64,000 bases of DNA from Streptomyces olivaceoviridis (GCF_014650115.1 NZ_BMUI01000019.1:62001-126000); one strand, 5' to 3'. Shown: positions 51,450 to 60,561, counted from the first letter of the stretch. Numbers and translations: made by a program. Notes: generated by a model from the letters alone, not told the origin.

Positions 51450-52813
51450 AGGGGTGCCGCCTCGGCCAGGGTGTTCTGCCGCACCTGTTTGTTGACGAAG
51501 GCCGCCGCGGCCACCAGGACGTTGGCGCCGACCACGTTGAAGACGGCCACCGTCCAGTACATGCCGTGGGGGCTGTCGCTCGCGGCGCAGACCCAGGCGC
51601 CCACGACCACGTTCCCGCCGAAGTAGACGGCGTTCAGCAGGACCGCGAGCCGCCCGCCGCCGATGTGTTCCAGGAGCGTCAGGGCGACCAGGACCGGGCC
51701 CTGCACCGCGTAGGTCAAGGCCACGATGCCCAGGTACTCGCTCGCCACCGCGGCGGCGTCGGTGTCGCCGGTCATCACCTGGGCGATGGCGTCACGGGCG
51801 AAGAACGTCACCACGGCGATGGCGGCGAAGACGGCGAACGACAGCACGATGCCGCTGCGGTACGTCACCCCCAGCGACCCGTACGCACCCGCGCCGCGCG
51901 CCTGGTTGAAGATGATCGCGGTGGCCGAACCCAGCACGATCCCGGGCATGAGGATCAGGCTCTGCACGGACGACGCGGTGGAGAATCCGGCGACGGTCGC
52001 CTCGCCGTACGGCCCGAGGACCCAGAGCAGGGCGAGGCTGTAGAAGGAGATGAGGCCGAGCGTCGCGCCCACGGGAACGCCCACGGACCGGACGTGGCCG
52101 AGCACTTCGCGTCGCCAGGGCGCGCGTTGTCCCGGCCGCCAGAGCCCTGCCCGGCGCATCAGCCACAGGCCCGCGGCGGTACCGGCCAAGGCGCAGACGG
52201 CGGCTGCGACGGGCAGGCTGTCGATGCCGAGGCCGGTGCCCAGGCCGAGCCAGGCCACCAGAGCGACTTCGGTGAAGGAGCTGACCAGGGTCAGCATGAG
52301 CCCCTGCCGGGCGAACCCGAAGCCACGCAGCGCGGACGCGCACAGCGCGGGCCCGAAACCGAGCAGGCTGACGACGGACATCCAGCGCAGGAACCACACG
52401 AACTCCGACCGCGCCGTGTCGGACACGTCGAAGAGGTGGGCGAAGCCGGGTGCGCCCAGCGACAGCACGACGGTGAGCGACGCCCCGAGGACCACCCACA
52501 CCTTCGTCATGCTCACCGTGAGCGGGAAGACGTCCTCGGGTTTCTCACGGCCCTTGCTGAGCGAGCAGGCGACCTGGGTGCTGACCGCGAGCGCGGCGTT
52601 GATCGCGCTGAACACCATGCCCAGCGGCAGGAAGAGCGAACGCACGTACAGTGCCTGGTCTCCCATCCGCCCGACCATGGCGACCAGGGTCAGCATGGTG
52701 AGATAGCCGAGGAGATCGCCGAGCACCATGGGGACGGCCAGGCGCCCGATCTTCCGCGACACCCGCGTCGGCGGCGCGTCCGGTAAACCTCTCGCGTCAC
52801 TGTGCTCTGTCAT
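51446..52813 (-). CDS. MATE-family efflux transporter
   Basis: A 455-residue membrane protein with about 12 helices and the MATE pattern (RLAVPMVLGDLLGYLTMLTL, LPLGMVFSAINAALAVSTQV in the first half; SVGVPVGATLGLISFYSLAL in the second). It probably exports the cluster product using Na+ or H+. Codon 10 is TTA (52784-52786), so production should depend on the bldA tRNA. GAGGAGG stands before ATG 52813. Its stop overlaps the GTG of the condensation gene. The 298 bases upstream (52814-53111) hold a hairpin and presumably its promoter, with no gene. Confidence 0.9.
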   Translation of the reverse strand: MTEHSDARGLPDAPPTRVSRKIGRLAVPMVLGDLLGYLTMLTLVAMVGRMGDQALYVRSLFLPLGMVFSAINAALAVSTQVACSLSKGREKPEDVFPLTVSMTKVWVVLGASLTVVLSLGAPGFAHLFDVSDTARSEFVWFLRWMSVVSLLGFGPALCASALRGFGFARQGLMLTLVSSFTEVALVAWLGLGTGLGIDSLPVAAAVCALAGTAAGLWLMRRAGLWRPGQRAPWRREVLGHVRSVGVPVGATLGLISFYSLALLWVLGPYGEATVAGFSTASSVQSLILMPGIVLGSATAIIFNQARGAGAYGSLGVTYRSGIVLSFAVFAAIAVVTFFARDAIAQVMTGDTDAAAVASEYLGIVALTYAVQGPVLVALTLLEHIGGGRLAVLLNAVYFGGNVVVGAWVCAASDSPHGMYWTVAVFNVVGANVLVAAAAFVNKQVRQNTLAEAAPL

Positions 52814-53058
52814 CAGCGTCCTCCTCCTTCGTGGCCTGTCCGGCCCTCGTGGTCCGCGCAGCCGCCTCCCCGTGCGTGGCCCACTGCTGTGCGGGACGGT
52901 CCTCGATGCCGGCGGGGAGCCCGGCAGCACCGTCTGCGAGTACCGGGTGGCCCGAAGCGGCCCCGCGGCCTACGGCATGTCGGGAATGGTCGCCTTTCGT
53001 CGGCGCGGTGCGTAGCACAACGGATATGGCCACGCGGGCAGCTCACAAGTCAGGGCGG

Positions 53059-53084
53059 CGGTGCCGGTGAGATGTGTGGCACCG
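53059..53084 (-). terminator. hairpin downstream of the SDR gene
   Basis: CGGTGCC (53059-53065) and GGCACCG (53078-53084) pair perfectly around a 12-base loop, 27 bases after the SDR stop on the minus strand. No T-run. Confidence 0.4.
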
Positions 53085-53111
53085 TAAGTGAGGAAAGGGG
53101 AGGCGGATGCA

Positions 53112-53930
53112 TCAACCCAGCACCTCAGGTCCCTTGGCCCGGGCACGGTCCACGCCCGGCGTCCACCGTCCGTCGCCGGCCTGTAGCCGGCCCATGGGCA
53201 GCCCGCCGTCCACGTGGATCGTCTGCCCGGTGATGTACGAGGCGTCGTCCCCGGCGAGGAAGGCGAGCGCCGAGGCGACGTCGTCCGGGCGTCCGGTCCG
53301 GCGTACCGGGGCGGCGTCGGCGACGGACGCCGCCTTGACGGCCCCGAGGCCGTCGGCGCGGTGGGTCATCGGGGTCTCGATGTACCCGGGGGCGACGGCG
53401 TTGACCGTGATGCCGAACGGGCCGAGTTCCACGGCGAGTGCGCGGGTCAGACCCTCCAACCCGGCTTTCGCCGCTGCGTAGTTGGCCTGGCCGTGGCTGC
53501 CCAGCGCGGAGATGCTGGAGAGGTTGAGGATTCTGCCCCAGCGGGCGCGTGCCATGTGCTTCTGCACGGCGCGGGCGCACAGGAAGGCCCCTCGCAGATG
53601 CACCGCGTGGACGGTGTCCCAGGCCCGTTCGGACATGGTGTACAGGGCGCTGTCGCGGATCACACCCGCGTTGTTGACCAGGATGTGCACGGTGTCGAAC
53701 CGCTCGGCCGTGGCCCGGACCATCGCTGTGACCTGGTCCGGGTCGGTGACGTCGCACTTCACGGGCAGCGCCGTGCCGCCCTCGGCGGTGATCTGCGCGG
53801 CCAGTTCCTCGACGCCGTCGACATCGATGTCGGCGACGGTGACCGCGGCGCCCTCCCGGGCCATACGGCGGGCTGTGGCCGATCCGATTCCGCCGGCGGC
53901 CCCGGTCACGACGGCTGTTCTCCCGTTCAC
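53112..53930 (-). CDS. short-chain dehydrogenase/reductase (FabG-like)
   Basis: A 272-residue NAD(P)H oxidoreductase. Cofactor motif TGAAGGIGSATA, NNAG in ILVNNAGVIRD, catalytic Ser in LSSISALG and Tyr-x3-Lys in NYAAAKAGL are all present. It resembles 3-oxoacyl-ACP reductases but may reduce a ketone on the sugar or acyl part of the product. GTG 53930 is chosen (GGTGG upstream); the frame is open a further 18 codons. The C-terminus has an extra 25-residue Arg/Gly tail. Confidence 0.9.
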   Translation of the reverse strand: MNGRTAVVTGAAGGIGSATARRMAREGAAVTVADIDVDGVEELAAQITAEGGTALPVKCDVTDPDQVTAMVRATAERFDTVHILVNNAGVIRDSALYTMSERAWDTVHAVHLRGAFLCARAVQKHMARARWGRILNLSSISALGSHGQANYAAAKAGLEGLTRALAVELGPFGITVNAVAPGYIETPMTHRADGLGAVKAASVADAAPVRRTGRPDDVASALAFLAGDDASYITGQTIHVDGGLPMGRLQAGDGRWTPGVDRARAKGPEVLG

Positions 53931-54121
53931 GAACGTTCCACCGATCCTTCTTTGGTCGCCCGATTTCGCCTTCCGTCCGGACACACCGCAACGGCCGTAA
54001 TACGGCCGTCTTCCGCGTGATCGTGATCTTCATCGTAGGGCGGTTGTATGAACAGCGTCAAGAGTGCATTCCGCAAAGAAAAGGTGTGTACTGTGGTGGC
54101 AATCTGCCTCTGATACTACTG

Positions 54122-54150
54122 TTGACTAATTCGCTTTAGTTGCTTAGCGT
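54122..54150 (+). promoter_or_regulatory. sigma-70-type promoter before the first glycosyltransferase gene
   Basis: TTGACT (54122-54127), a 17-base spacer and TAGCGT (54145-54150). It sits in an AT-rich island (about 54040-54160) that stands out from the GC-rich surroundings. The 283-base divergent gap 53931-54213 holds this promoter and presumably the SDR promoter. A 21-codon ORF at 54048 in the island has no good ribosome site. Confidence 0.6.
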
Positions 54151-54213
54151 CCCGTTGTCTCGCCGCGGACCTGCACCGATGTGGGCTGCTGGATGCCAGG
54201 GCAGAACGGACAT

Positions 54214-55293
54214 ATGGTGAAGGAATCAGCTACCTTACCCGTTAATTTCGTAGCGCACTTTCTGGTCGCAGACGGATACGGAAGTCTGGCCGAATACGCC
54301 GCCATGGGAATGGCGAGAGAAGGCGCTCGGGTCAACCTCCTCCCCATCAAGGTATTTCGGGAAGGGCTGGCCCCGGCCGTCCTCGAACTCCTGGAGAAAT
54401 CCACGCCCTACCGGGAAGGGCCGGTACTGTTCTCGGCCGCTCTCGAACCCGAGCTGGAGCAGTACGCCGACACCGAGCACTTCGTCCACACGATGTGGGA
54501 GTCGAGCCGGCTGCCCGCCGACTGGCCGGACCGGCTGAACCGCACCCGAGCGGTGATCGTGCCCACCCGGTTCGTCGCCGACGTCTGCCGGTCGAGCGGC
54601 GTCACCGCCCCCGTCGAGGTGGTCCCCGAGGGCGTCGACCCGGATCTCTACCCGTGGATCGAGCGTCCCGCCCGGCAGGGCATGACGACTCTGGTCGTCG
54701 GTACCGTGCTGCCGCGCAAGCACGTCGCCCAGGCCATCGAGGCGTGGCACCTGGCCTTCGACGGCGACCCGGACGCCCGGCTGATCATCAAGTCCCGGTT
54801 CCGGACGGCGCGGACGTACGGCCTGACCGCCGACGACCCGCGCATCACCGTGATCGACGACGAGGAGATGGTCCGCGGCATCCTGCACTGGTACGAACAG
54901 GCCGACGTGCTGCTCGCGCTGGGCAGCGAGGGTTTCGGCCTGCCCCTGGTCGAGGGCATGGCCACCGGCCTGCCCGTCATCGCGCTGTCCTCCGAGGGAC
55001 AGGGCGACGTCTGCGCGGACGCGGGCGACCTCGTGCTGTCCGTGCCGCCCGGCAGCTGGGAGACGGCGGACGAACCGGGCTACGGGCGCTGCGGAGTACG
55101 GGGGGTCCCCGACGTGCCCAAGGTCGCCGAACAGCTGACCTGGGTGGCTCGCCACCGCGAGGAGGCGGCCTCCATGGGGGCCGCCGCGTCGGGGTGGGTG
55201 CACCGCAACCGCAACCTCTGGAACAAGGGCCCCGCCCTGCTCGACGTCATGGAGACCCACATGCGGCCGCCGCGGCGACTCCGGGCGAGGTGA
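54214..55293 (+). CDS. glycosyltransferase family 4, paralogue 1
   Basis: A 359-residue retaining GT-B glycosyltransferase. The N-terminal acceptor domain has HTMWESSRLPADWPD; the donor domain has TLVVGTVLPRKHV and the nucleotide-sugar motif GSEGFGLPLVEGMATGLPVI (E-x7-E). Codon 8 is TTA (54235-54237), implying bldA control. ATG 54214 aligns with the start of the paralogue at 57829; GTG 54181 and ATG 54193 are possible. A block of 166 bases in its donor domain is nearly identical to the paralogue. It probably attaches one sugar of the metabolite. Confidence 0.88.
   Translation: MVKESATLPVNFVAHFLVADGYGSLAEYAAMGMAREGARVNLLPIKVFREGLAPAVLELLEKSTPYREGPVLFSAALEPELEQYADTEHFVHTMWESSRLPADWPDRLNRTRAVIVPTRFVADVCRSSGVTAPVEVVPEGVDPDLYPWIERPARQGMTTLVVGTVLPRKHVAQAIEAWHLAFDGDPDARLIIKSRFRTARTYGLTADDPRITVIDDEEMVRGILHWYEQADVLLALGSEGFGLPLVEGMATGLPVIALSSEGQGDVCADAGDLVLSVPPGSWETADEPGYGRCGVRGVPDVPKVAEQLTWVARHREEAASMGAAASGWVHRNRNLWNKGPALLDVMETHMRPPRRLRAR
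54873..55038 (+). repeat. 166-bp near-identical block shared with 58473-58638, copy 1
   Basis: Compared with 58473-58638 (offset exactly 3600) only base 54903 differs (C versus G). The block codes for the donor-binding core of the two glycosyltransferases; immediately outside it the genes differ freely. Confidence 0.93.
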
Positions 55294-55334
55294 CCAGCGC
55301 ACGTCGGCCGCCCGATCAGAAAGGCAATGCCTGT

Positions 55335-56744
55335 ATGCACGGAGACAGCGGAGACACACGCAACGCACCGCACACGGGGAACGCGCGGGACGCGCGGGAC
55401 ACGGACACCGAGGGGACGACGGCCCGAGCCCCGGGCGCCGTGTGCGTGATCGGCCTCGGTTACGTCGGGCTCACGCTCGCCGTCACCCTCGCCGCCCAGG
55501 GACGCGCGGTCATCGGAGTGGAACGCGACCGGGCGATCCGCGAGCAGCTGGCTCGCAGACAGCCGCACATCCACGAGGCCGGCCTGGACCTCGCGGGCGC
55601 CGTGGACAGCGGCCGGTTCACCGTGACCGGCGATGTGCCGTCGGGCCGAACGGTCGACACGTACATCGTGTGTGTCGGCACACCGGTGGACGAGTCCGGC
55701 CGCCCCGACCTGACCCAGGTGGAAGGCGCCGTCCGGGCGGTCGCCGAGCAGGCGGCCGACGGGTGCCTGGTGATCCTGCGCTCCACCGTGCCGGTGGGCA
55801 CCTCCCGCAGGCTGCTCGGCGCACTCCGCTCCCGCCGGGACATCGAGCTGGCCTTCTGCCCGGAGCGCACCGTCCAGGGCATCGCCGCACAGGAGTTGCG
55901 CAGCCTGCCGCAGATCGTGGGCGCCGGCGGCCGGCGTGCGGGGGAGCGGGCCGCCGCCCTGTTCCGCACACTCACACCGGACATCGTCGAGGTGTCCGAC
56001 CTGGAGACGGCGGAGATCGCCAAGCTGGCCTGCAACGCCTACCGCTACACGGTCTTCGCCTTCGCCAACGAGATCGCCCGCCTCTGCGAGAGCGTGGGCG
56101 TCAGTTCCCGCGAGGTGCGCCAGGCCGCCGTGGCCGGGTACAGCCGGGCGGCGATGCCCGGTGCGGGGCCGGTGGGCGGGGCCTGCCTCCCCAAGGACAC
56201 GGCGATACTCTCCCGGGCCTTCGCGGACCACGGTTCACCGGCCTCCGCGCTTCTCGACGGCGTCGCCGGAGCCCACCGTGCGACCCCTGTCCGGGTCGCC
56301 GACCGGGTGACCGACCGCATGGCGCGCCTGACCGGTTCCGTTCCCCCGGTCGTGGCCCTGCTCGGCGTCGCCTTCAAGGGCCACCCGGAGACCGATGACG
56401 AACGGTCCTCGCCGGCGGTCGAGATCGTGGCCCGGCTGCGGGAGCGCTACGCGGGCATGACCGTGCGCTCGCACGACCCGCTGGTGCCCCTCGTCAGACA
56501 GCAGGCCCTCGGGTACCGGCCGTGTGCAGAGGCCAAGGACGCCGTCGACGGCGCCAACCTGGTCATCCTCGGAACCGATCACCCGTCGTACGCGGAGCTC
56601 GAACTGCACTCGGTCACCGACAGGATGGCGAGTCCGGGCCTCGTGTACGACGCCTGGGGCCTGCACACCCGGCACGCCGCCTCGCTGGGCGGCGGGGTGG
56701 AGTACCTCGCCTTCGGCGAAGGGCGGTTGGCGTGGACGGCGTGA
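55335..56744 (+). CDS. nucleotide-sugar 6-dehydrogenase (UDP-GlcNAc/ManNAc or UDP-Glc type)
   Basis: A 469-residue NAD-dependent enzyme that oxidises the C6 hydroxyl of an NDP-sugar twice to a uronate. The N-terminal NAD motif is CVIGLGYVGLTLAVTLA, the middle has STVPVGTSRR, and the catalytic Cys is in GGACLPKDT. The segment AFCPERTVQG with LRSLPQIVG is, as I recall, more typical of UDP-N-acetylhexosamine dehydrogenases (WecC-like) than of UDP-glucose dehydrogenase. It has an unusual polar N-terminal extension of about 33 residues. It makes a uronic sugar donor for the cluster. Confidence 0.9.
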   Translation: MHGDSGDTRNAPHTGNARDARDTDTEGTTARAPGAVCVIGLGYVGLTLAVTLAAQGRAVIGVERDRAIREQLARRQPHIHEAGLDLAGAVDSGRFTVTGDVPSGRTVDTYIVCVGTPVDESGRPDLTQVEGAVRAVAEQAADGCLVILRSTVPVGTSRRLLGALRSRRDIELAFCPERTVQGIAAQELRSLPQIVGAGGRRAGERAAALFRTLTPDIVEVSDLETAEIAKLACNAYRYTVFAFANEIARLCESVGVSSREVRQAAVAGYSRAAMPGAGPVGGACLPKDTAILSRAFADHGSPASALLDGVAGAHRATPVRVADRVTDRMARLTGSVPPVVALLGVAFKGHPETDDERSSPAVEIVARLRERYAGMTVRSHDPLVPLVRQQALGYRPCAEAKDAVDGANLVILGTDHPSYAELELHSVTDRMASPGLVYDAWGLHTRHAASLGGGVEYLAFGEGRLAWTA

Positions 56745-56812
56745 CGGGGGCGAGCGGGCGCGAGCAAGCGGACGAGCAGGGACGGCCGGTGGTGCGGCGG
56801 AAGGGGGACGGC

Positions 56813-57829
56813 GTGAAGGTGCTGGTGACGGGTGCGGCCGGTTTCCTCGGCGGGTACATCGTCGAGGAGCTCATCGACCGCGGGTACACGGTCGTCGGCC
56901 TGGACAACCTCTCCAAGTACCGACAGCCGGCCCGCGGGCTGCCCGAGCACGAGCGCTTCACGAGCGTGGTGGGAGACGCCGCGGACAAGGACCTGCTGTA
57001 CGAACTCAGCGAGGGGTGCGCGCACTTCATCGCGGGCGCCGCCCTGATCGGCGGCGTGCGGTACATGAAGGACCTCGCCTACGACATCCTGTCCACCAAC
57101 AACAGGCTGGCCGGCGCGGCAGCCGAGGTGGGCGTCAGCCGCCACCGCGAGGGGCTCCGCAAGGTCACCTACGTCAGCTCCTCGATGGTGTACGAGCGCC
57201 ACCCGGGCGTCGGTTTCCGTGAGGGGGACGAACGGGAGACCGCCCCGCCGGCCACCGCGTACGGCTTCCAGAAGCTGGCGGTCGAGTACTACGCCCGCGC
57301 CGCCTGGTCCCAGTACGGACTGCCGTACACCATCGTCCGCCCCTTCAACTGTGTGGGCGCCGGTGAACGGCACGCCCCCCACACCAGCACCTCCTCCGAG
57401 GAGCAGCAGCGCCTGGTGCGCGGGCACGTCATCCCCGACTTCGTGGAACGCGCGCTGCGCCGCGAGAACCCGTTCCGTGTCCTCGGCGACGGCCGGCAGT
57501 TCCGCACGTTCACCCATGCCCGGGACCTGGCGCGCGGCGTCGTCCTGGCCATGGAGTCCGAGGCCGCGTGGAACGAGGATTTCAACCTCTCGGGCAACCA
57601 GGGCTGCACGATCTCCGAACTGGCCCGGCTCGTCTGGGACCGGGTCAACCCCGGCGTGCCGTTCTCGATCCGGCACGAGCCGGCCTTCCCGGACGACGTA
57701 CGCGTCCGCAGGCCCGACACGCGCAAGGCCGCCGAGGTGCTCGGCTTCGTGGCCGACACACCGATCGAGGCCATGGTGGACGAGGTCGTCGCCTGGGTGC
57801 GCGAAACCGGACTCGCGGCGGCGGCCTGA
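56813..57829 (+). CDS. NAD-dependent sugar epimerase/dehydratase
   Basis: A 338-residue extended SDR enzyme. VTGAAGFLGGYIVEELID binds NAD, SSSMVYERHP supplies the Ser, and AYGFQKLAVEYYAR the Tyr-x3-Lys pair. It is close to UDP-glucuronate/galactose 4-epimerases or decarboxylases, and would act directly on the sugar made by the dehydrogenase 68 bases upstream. GTG 56813 (GGGGGA upstream) is chosen; in-frame starts reach back into the previous gene. Its stop shares one base with the next ATG (TGATG). Confidence 0.88.
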   Translation: MKVLVTGAAGFLGGYIVEELIDRGYTVVGLDNLSKYRQPARGLPEHERFTSVVGDAADKDLLYELSEGCAHFIAGAALIGGVRYMKDLAYDILSTNNRLAGAAAEVGVSRHREGLRKVTYVSSSMVYERHPGVGFREGDERETAPPATAYGFQKLAVEYYARAAWSQYGLPYTIVRPFNCVGAGERHAPHTSTSSEEQQRLVRGHVIPDFVERALRRENPFRVLGDGRQFRTFTHARDLARGVVLAMESEAAWNEDFNLSGNQGCTISELARLVWDRVNPGVPFSIRHEPAFPDDVRVRRPDTRKAAEVLGFVADTPIEAMVDEVVAWVRETGLAAAA

Positions 57830-58869
57830 TGATCGAGTCGGTCAACCTGGCCGGGGAGTTCTACGTGCACGACGGGTACGCGGGTATCTCCGAGTACATC
57901 GTCGTCGGCCTGAGCAGGCTCGGGATCCGGGTCAACCTGATCCCGTTCAAACTGGAGACGGCCGGCCTCTCCCCGGAGATGCTCGACATCGTGGCCGCCG
58001 CCGGGCCGCCCGTGCCCGGCCCGCTGGTGTTCAACTCGTGGGTCCGTCCGGAACTCGGCCGTTTCGCCGGACGTCCGCACCTGGTGCACACCATGTGGGA
58101 GTCGAGCAGGCTGCCCGCGAGCTGGATCGGTCCGTTGAACCGGGCGCGGGCCCTGATGGTGCCGACCCGGTTCGTGGCCCGCATGTTCCGGGACAGCGGG
58201 ATCACCGTGCCCGTCGAGGTCACCCCGGACGGCGTCGACGCCGATGTGTACCCGTACGTCACGCGGCCCGAGCGGGAGGGGATCACCACGCTCGTGGTCG
58301 GCACTGCGGTACCGCGCAAGCATGTTCCCGAGGCCATCGCGGCCTGGAACCTGGCCTTCGCGGACGACCCCGCCGCACGGCTGGTGATCAAGGCCCGGTT
58401 CGGCGCCGAGGGGCGCGCGGGCCTGACCTCGCGCGACGCCCGGGTCACCATCGTGGACGAGAACGAGCCGACCCGCGGCATCCTGCACTGGTACGAACAG
58501 GCGGACGTGCTGCTCGCGCTGGGCAGCGAGGGTTTCGGCCTGCCCCTGGTCGAGGGCATGGCCACCGGCCTGCCCGTCATCGCGCTGTCCTCCGAGGGAC
58601 AGGGCGACGTCTGCGCGGACGCGGGCGACCTCGTGCTGCCGGTGGCCCCGTCCCGCTGGGAGGGCGTGTACGAGTCGCACCTGGGCCACTGCGGGGTGCG
58701 CGGCGTCCCGGACGTGGCCGAGGTCGCCCGGCACCTGCGCTGGGTCGCCGACCATCGCGACGAGGCGCGGGCACTCGGCCGGGCCGCCTCCGCCTGGGCG
58801 CACAAGGAGCGCGACATCTGGCAGAAGCCGAAGGCGATGCTGGACGTCATCGAGCAGTACTCGGACTGA
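57829..58869 (+). CDS. glycosyltransferase family 4, paralogue 2
   Basis: A 346-residue GT-B enzyme, clearly a sister of the one at 54214: shared HTMWESSRLPASWIG, VVGTAVPRKHVPEAI and GSEGFGLPLVEGMATGLPVI. It begins MIESVNLAGEFYVHDGYAG. It has no TTA codon, unlike its sister. The start overlaps the epimerase stop by one base, so the dehydrogenase, epimerase and this transferase form one sugar module. Confidence 0.9.
   Translation: MIESVNLAGEFYVHDGYAGISEYIVVGLSRLGIRVNLIPFKLETAGLSPEMLDIVAAAGPPVPGPLVFNSWVRPELGRFAGRPHLVHTMWESSRLPASWIGPLNRARALMVPTRFVARMFRDSGITVPVEVTPDGVDADVYPYVTRPEREGITTLVVGTAVPRKHVPEAIAAWNLAFADDPAARLVIKARFGAEGRAGLTSRDARVTIVDENEPTRGILHWYEQADVLLALGSEGFGLPLVEGMATGLPVIALSSEGQGDVCADAGDLVLPVAPSRWEGVYESHLGHCGVRGVPDVAEVARHLRWVADHRDEARALGRAASAWAHKERDIWQKPKAMLDVIEQYSD
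58473..58638 (+). repeat. 166-bp near-identical block shared with 54873-55038, copy 2
   Basis: 165 of 166 bases equal copy 1, in the same reading frame and orientation, suggesting gene conversion between the paralogues. Confidence 0.93.
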
Positions 58870-58965
58870 GGACCTCGGGCATGGTCACGCGGGGAATCGT
58901 GACCATGCCCGGTACACGCACGCGCAGCGGCCATCAATCCACGAGGTATCGCGAGGTGCACATCT

Positions 58966-59613
58966 GTGACTACCCAAACGGCAACCGCCACCTGGAGCGT
59001 CGCTCTCATGATCGAGAGCCAGATCATACGTATCGGCATGGAGGGGATACTGCGGGATCTGGCCTGCGTGGGGCGTGTCGAGACATACGAACCCGAGTCC
59101 CTGGACGTCCTGCTGGACGCCCCGCCGGACATCCTCATCATCACCTTCGACGAGTGGCGCGTACTGGCCGAGAGCACCGAAGGCACGCACACCCGCCTTC
59201 CCCACCTGCTCGTCCTCGGCGACGAGCCCTATGAGTGGTCGGGTGAACTGTTCGCCGCGCTTCCCGTGGACGGGTTCCTCTCCCTCCAGAAGCTCTCGGC
59301 GCAATCGGCCGGGGAATCCCTGTTGCGCACCGTCACCGGCCAGATGCCGATGCCGCCGGCGCTCGCCCGCCGCCTGCTGACCGCGAACAAGGTGCGCATC
59401 TCGGGTTCCGCGGTCCGTTCGGTGTCCCTGACCTCGCGTGAATCCGAGGCGCTCTCCCTGCTCGCCGACGGCCTGAGCAACAAACAGATCGCGCGCAAGC
59501 TCGGCATCTCCATCCACGGCGCCAAGCGCCTGGTCGGCTCGATCCTGCTCAAGCTGGGCGCGCCCAACCGGACCGGGGCCGTGGTCACCGCCCAGAAGGC
59601 CGGCCTGGTGTGA
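58966..59613 (+). CDS. LuxR-type regulator with atypical receiver
   Basis: A 215-residue likely cluster regulator. The C-terminal helix-turn-helix is complete (SLTSRESEALSLLADGLSNK, then ISIHGAKRLVGSILLKLG). The N-terminal part folds like a receiver (VALMIESQIIRIGMEGILRD, then PPDILIITFDEW), but the position of the phospho-accepting Asp seems to be Thr, and the acidic pocket is largely gone. It would then respond to a ligand or partner, as some antibiotic-cluster regulators do. GTG start with GAGGTG eight bases upstream. No kinase gene nearby. Confidence 0.85.
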   Translation: MTTQTATATWSVALMIESQIIRIGMEGILRDLACVGRVETYEPESLDVLLDAPPDILIITFDEWRVLAESTEGTHTRLPHLLVLGDEPYEWSGELFAALPVDGFLSLQKLSAQSAGESLLRTVTGQMPMPPALARRLLTANKVRISGSAVRSVSLTSRESEALSLLADGLSNKQIARKLGISIHGAKRLVGSILLKLGAPNRTGAVVTAQKAGLV

Positions 59614-59670
59614 TGACCGCGGGCCACCGGCGTCCGGTGCCCGCCGTGGCCCGCGGTCGGCCCGGAGCGG

Positions 59671-60558
59671 TCAGGGGCCGGTGCCGACGCGCGCGGTGTC
59701 GACCGTGCACAGACTCAGCCGGCTGAAGTCCGGGTCGTAGTCGGCCAGTACGACCCGGCGCCCCACCGCCCGCCAGGCAGGCAGCCCCCGCGCGAGCAGC
59801 GACCACGCCGCGGTGCACGGCCGGCCCCCGGGTGCCGTGACCACCTCGTCCGCCGGGTGGTCCGGCAGGTGGGGCGTCAGGCCGGGCCCCGCGATCAGGG
59901 TCAGGGGCCGGCCGTCCGCGCGCAGGGAGGCCAGCGTGCCGCGGAGTCGCTCGCCGGCCCCGCCTGGTGCCACGCGGACGGCCGGGAGCGGCGTCACCGA
60001 GGCGAGGTCGCCCTCGGTGCCCAGCACGAGGGCCACCACCGCGTTCCGGTCCGCCGCCAGCCGACCCGGCACGGGGTCGGCGTGCGGCACGGCGGCCTGG
60101 TCCATCATCAGCAGCAGCACGCTGCGCGCCCCGTCCTGCCGGACGCCGGCCGCCGCCATGCGCAGTGCCGTGAAGGCCGACCCCGCGCCCTGGTCGGCCA
60201 CTCCGTAGGCCAGGCCGATGTGCGACAGGGTGTGGGCGAGGTAGCACAACGGCCGGCCCGCCTCCGCGTCGGAGGTGACGGAGGCGAGCAGCGCGAGGTC
60301 GAACCGGTCGTGGTGCGGCAGCAACCGCGGCAGCATCCCTTCGGCCATGTCCCGGAAGGTGACCCGGGTCCCGTCGAAGTAACCCGGCCGCACGGTGCGG
60401 CCGTACGCCGCCATGAGATCGGAGAAGTAGATGCGGTCCTGCGGCTGGAAGCCGCCCCCGCCGTCGAACTCCTGGTACTCGACCCGGGCGAGCCCCAGGG
60501 CGGTCCGCTCCGTGCCGGGCCGTGCCCCGGCGCACTCCGGCGGTGTGGCGACGTACAC
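59671..60558 (-). CDS. ketosynthase-like protein lacking the active-site cysteine
   Basis: A 295-residue thiolase-fold protein. RPLCYLAHTLSHIGLAYGVA and SAFTALRMAAAGVRQDGARS match the region around the nucleophile of KAS III-like enzymes, but the expected Cys position reads DQGAGSAF, and I see no His-x-x-Asn motif further on. It is therefore probably not a condensing enzyme itself; a structural or chain-binding partner of the intact KAS III two genes away is likely. GTG start three bases after the ACP stop. Confidence 0.7.
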   Translation of the reverse strand: MYVATPPECAGARPGTERTALGLARVEYQEFDGGGGFQPQDRIYFSDLMAAYGRTVRPGYFDGTRVTFRDMAEGMLPRLLPHHDRFDLALLASVTSDAEAGRPLCYLAHTLSHIGLAYGVADQGAGSAFTALRMAAAGVRQDGARSVLLLMMDQAAVPHADPVPGRLAADRNAVVALVLGTEGDLASVTPLPAVRVAPGGAGERLRGTLASLRADGRPLTLIAGPGLTPHLPDHPADEVVTAPGGRPCTAAWSLLARGLPAWRAVGRRVVLADYDPDFSRLSLCTVDTARVGTGP

Positions 60559-60561
60559 CGG

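Noticed and set aside
52797-53033. Minus-strand ORF of 78 codons before the exporter gene
   Set aside because: Third codon positions are not GC-biased and it overlaps the exporter start; it looks non-coding.
54048-54113. 21-codon ORF in the AT-rich island before the first glycosyltransferase
   Set aside because: Only a weak ribosome site, AT-rich codons, and it lies upstream of the likely promoter at 54122.
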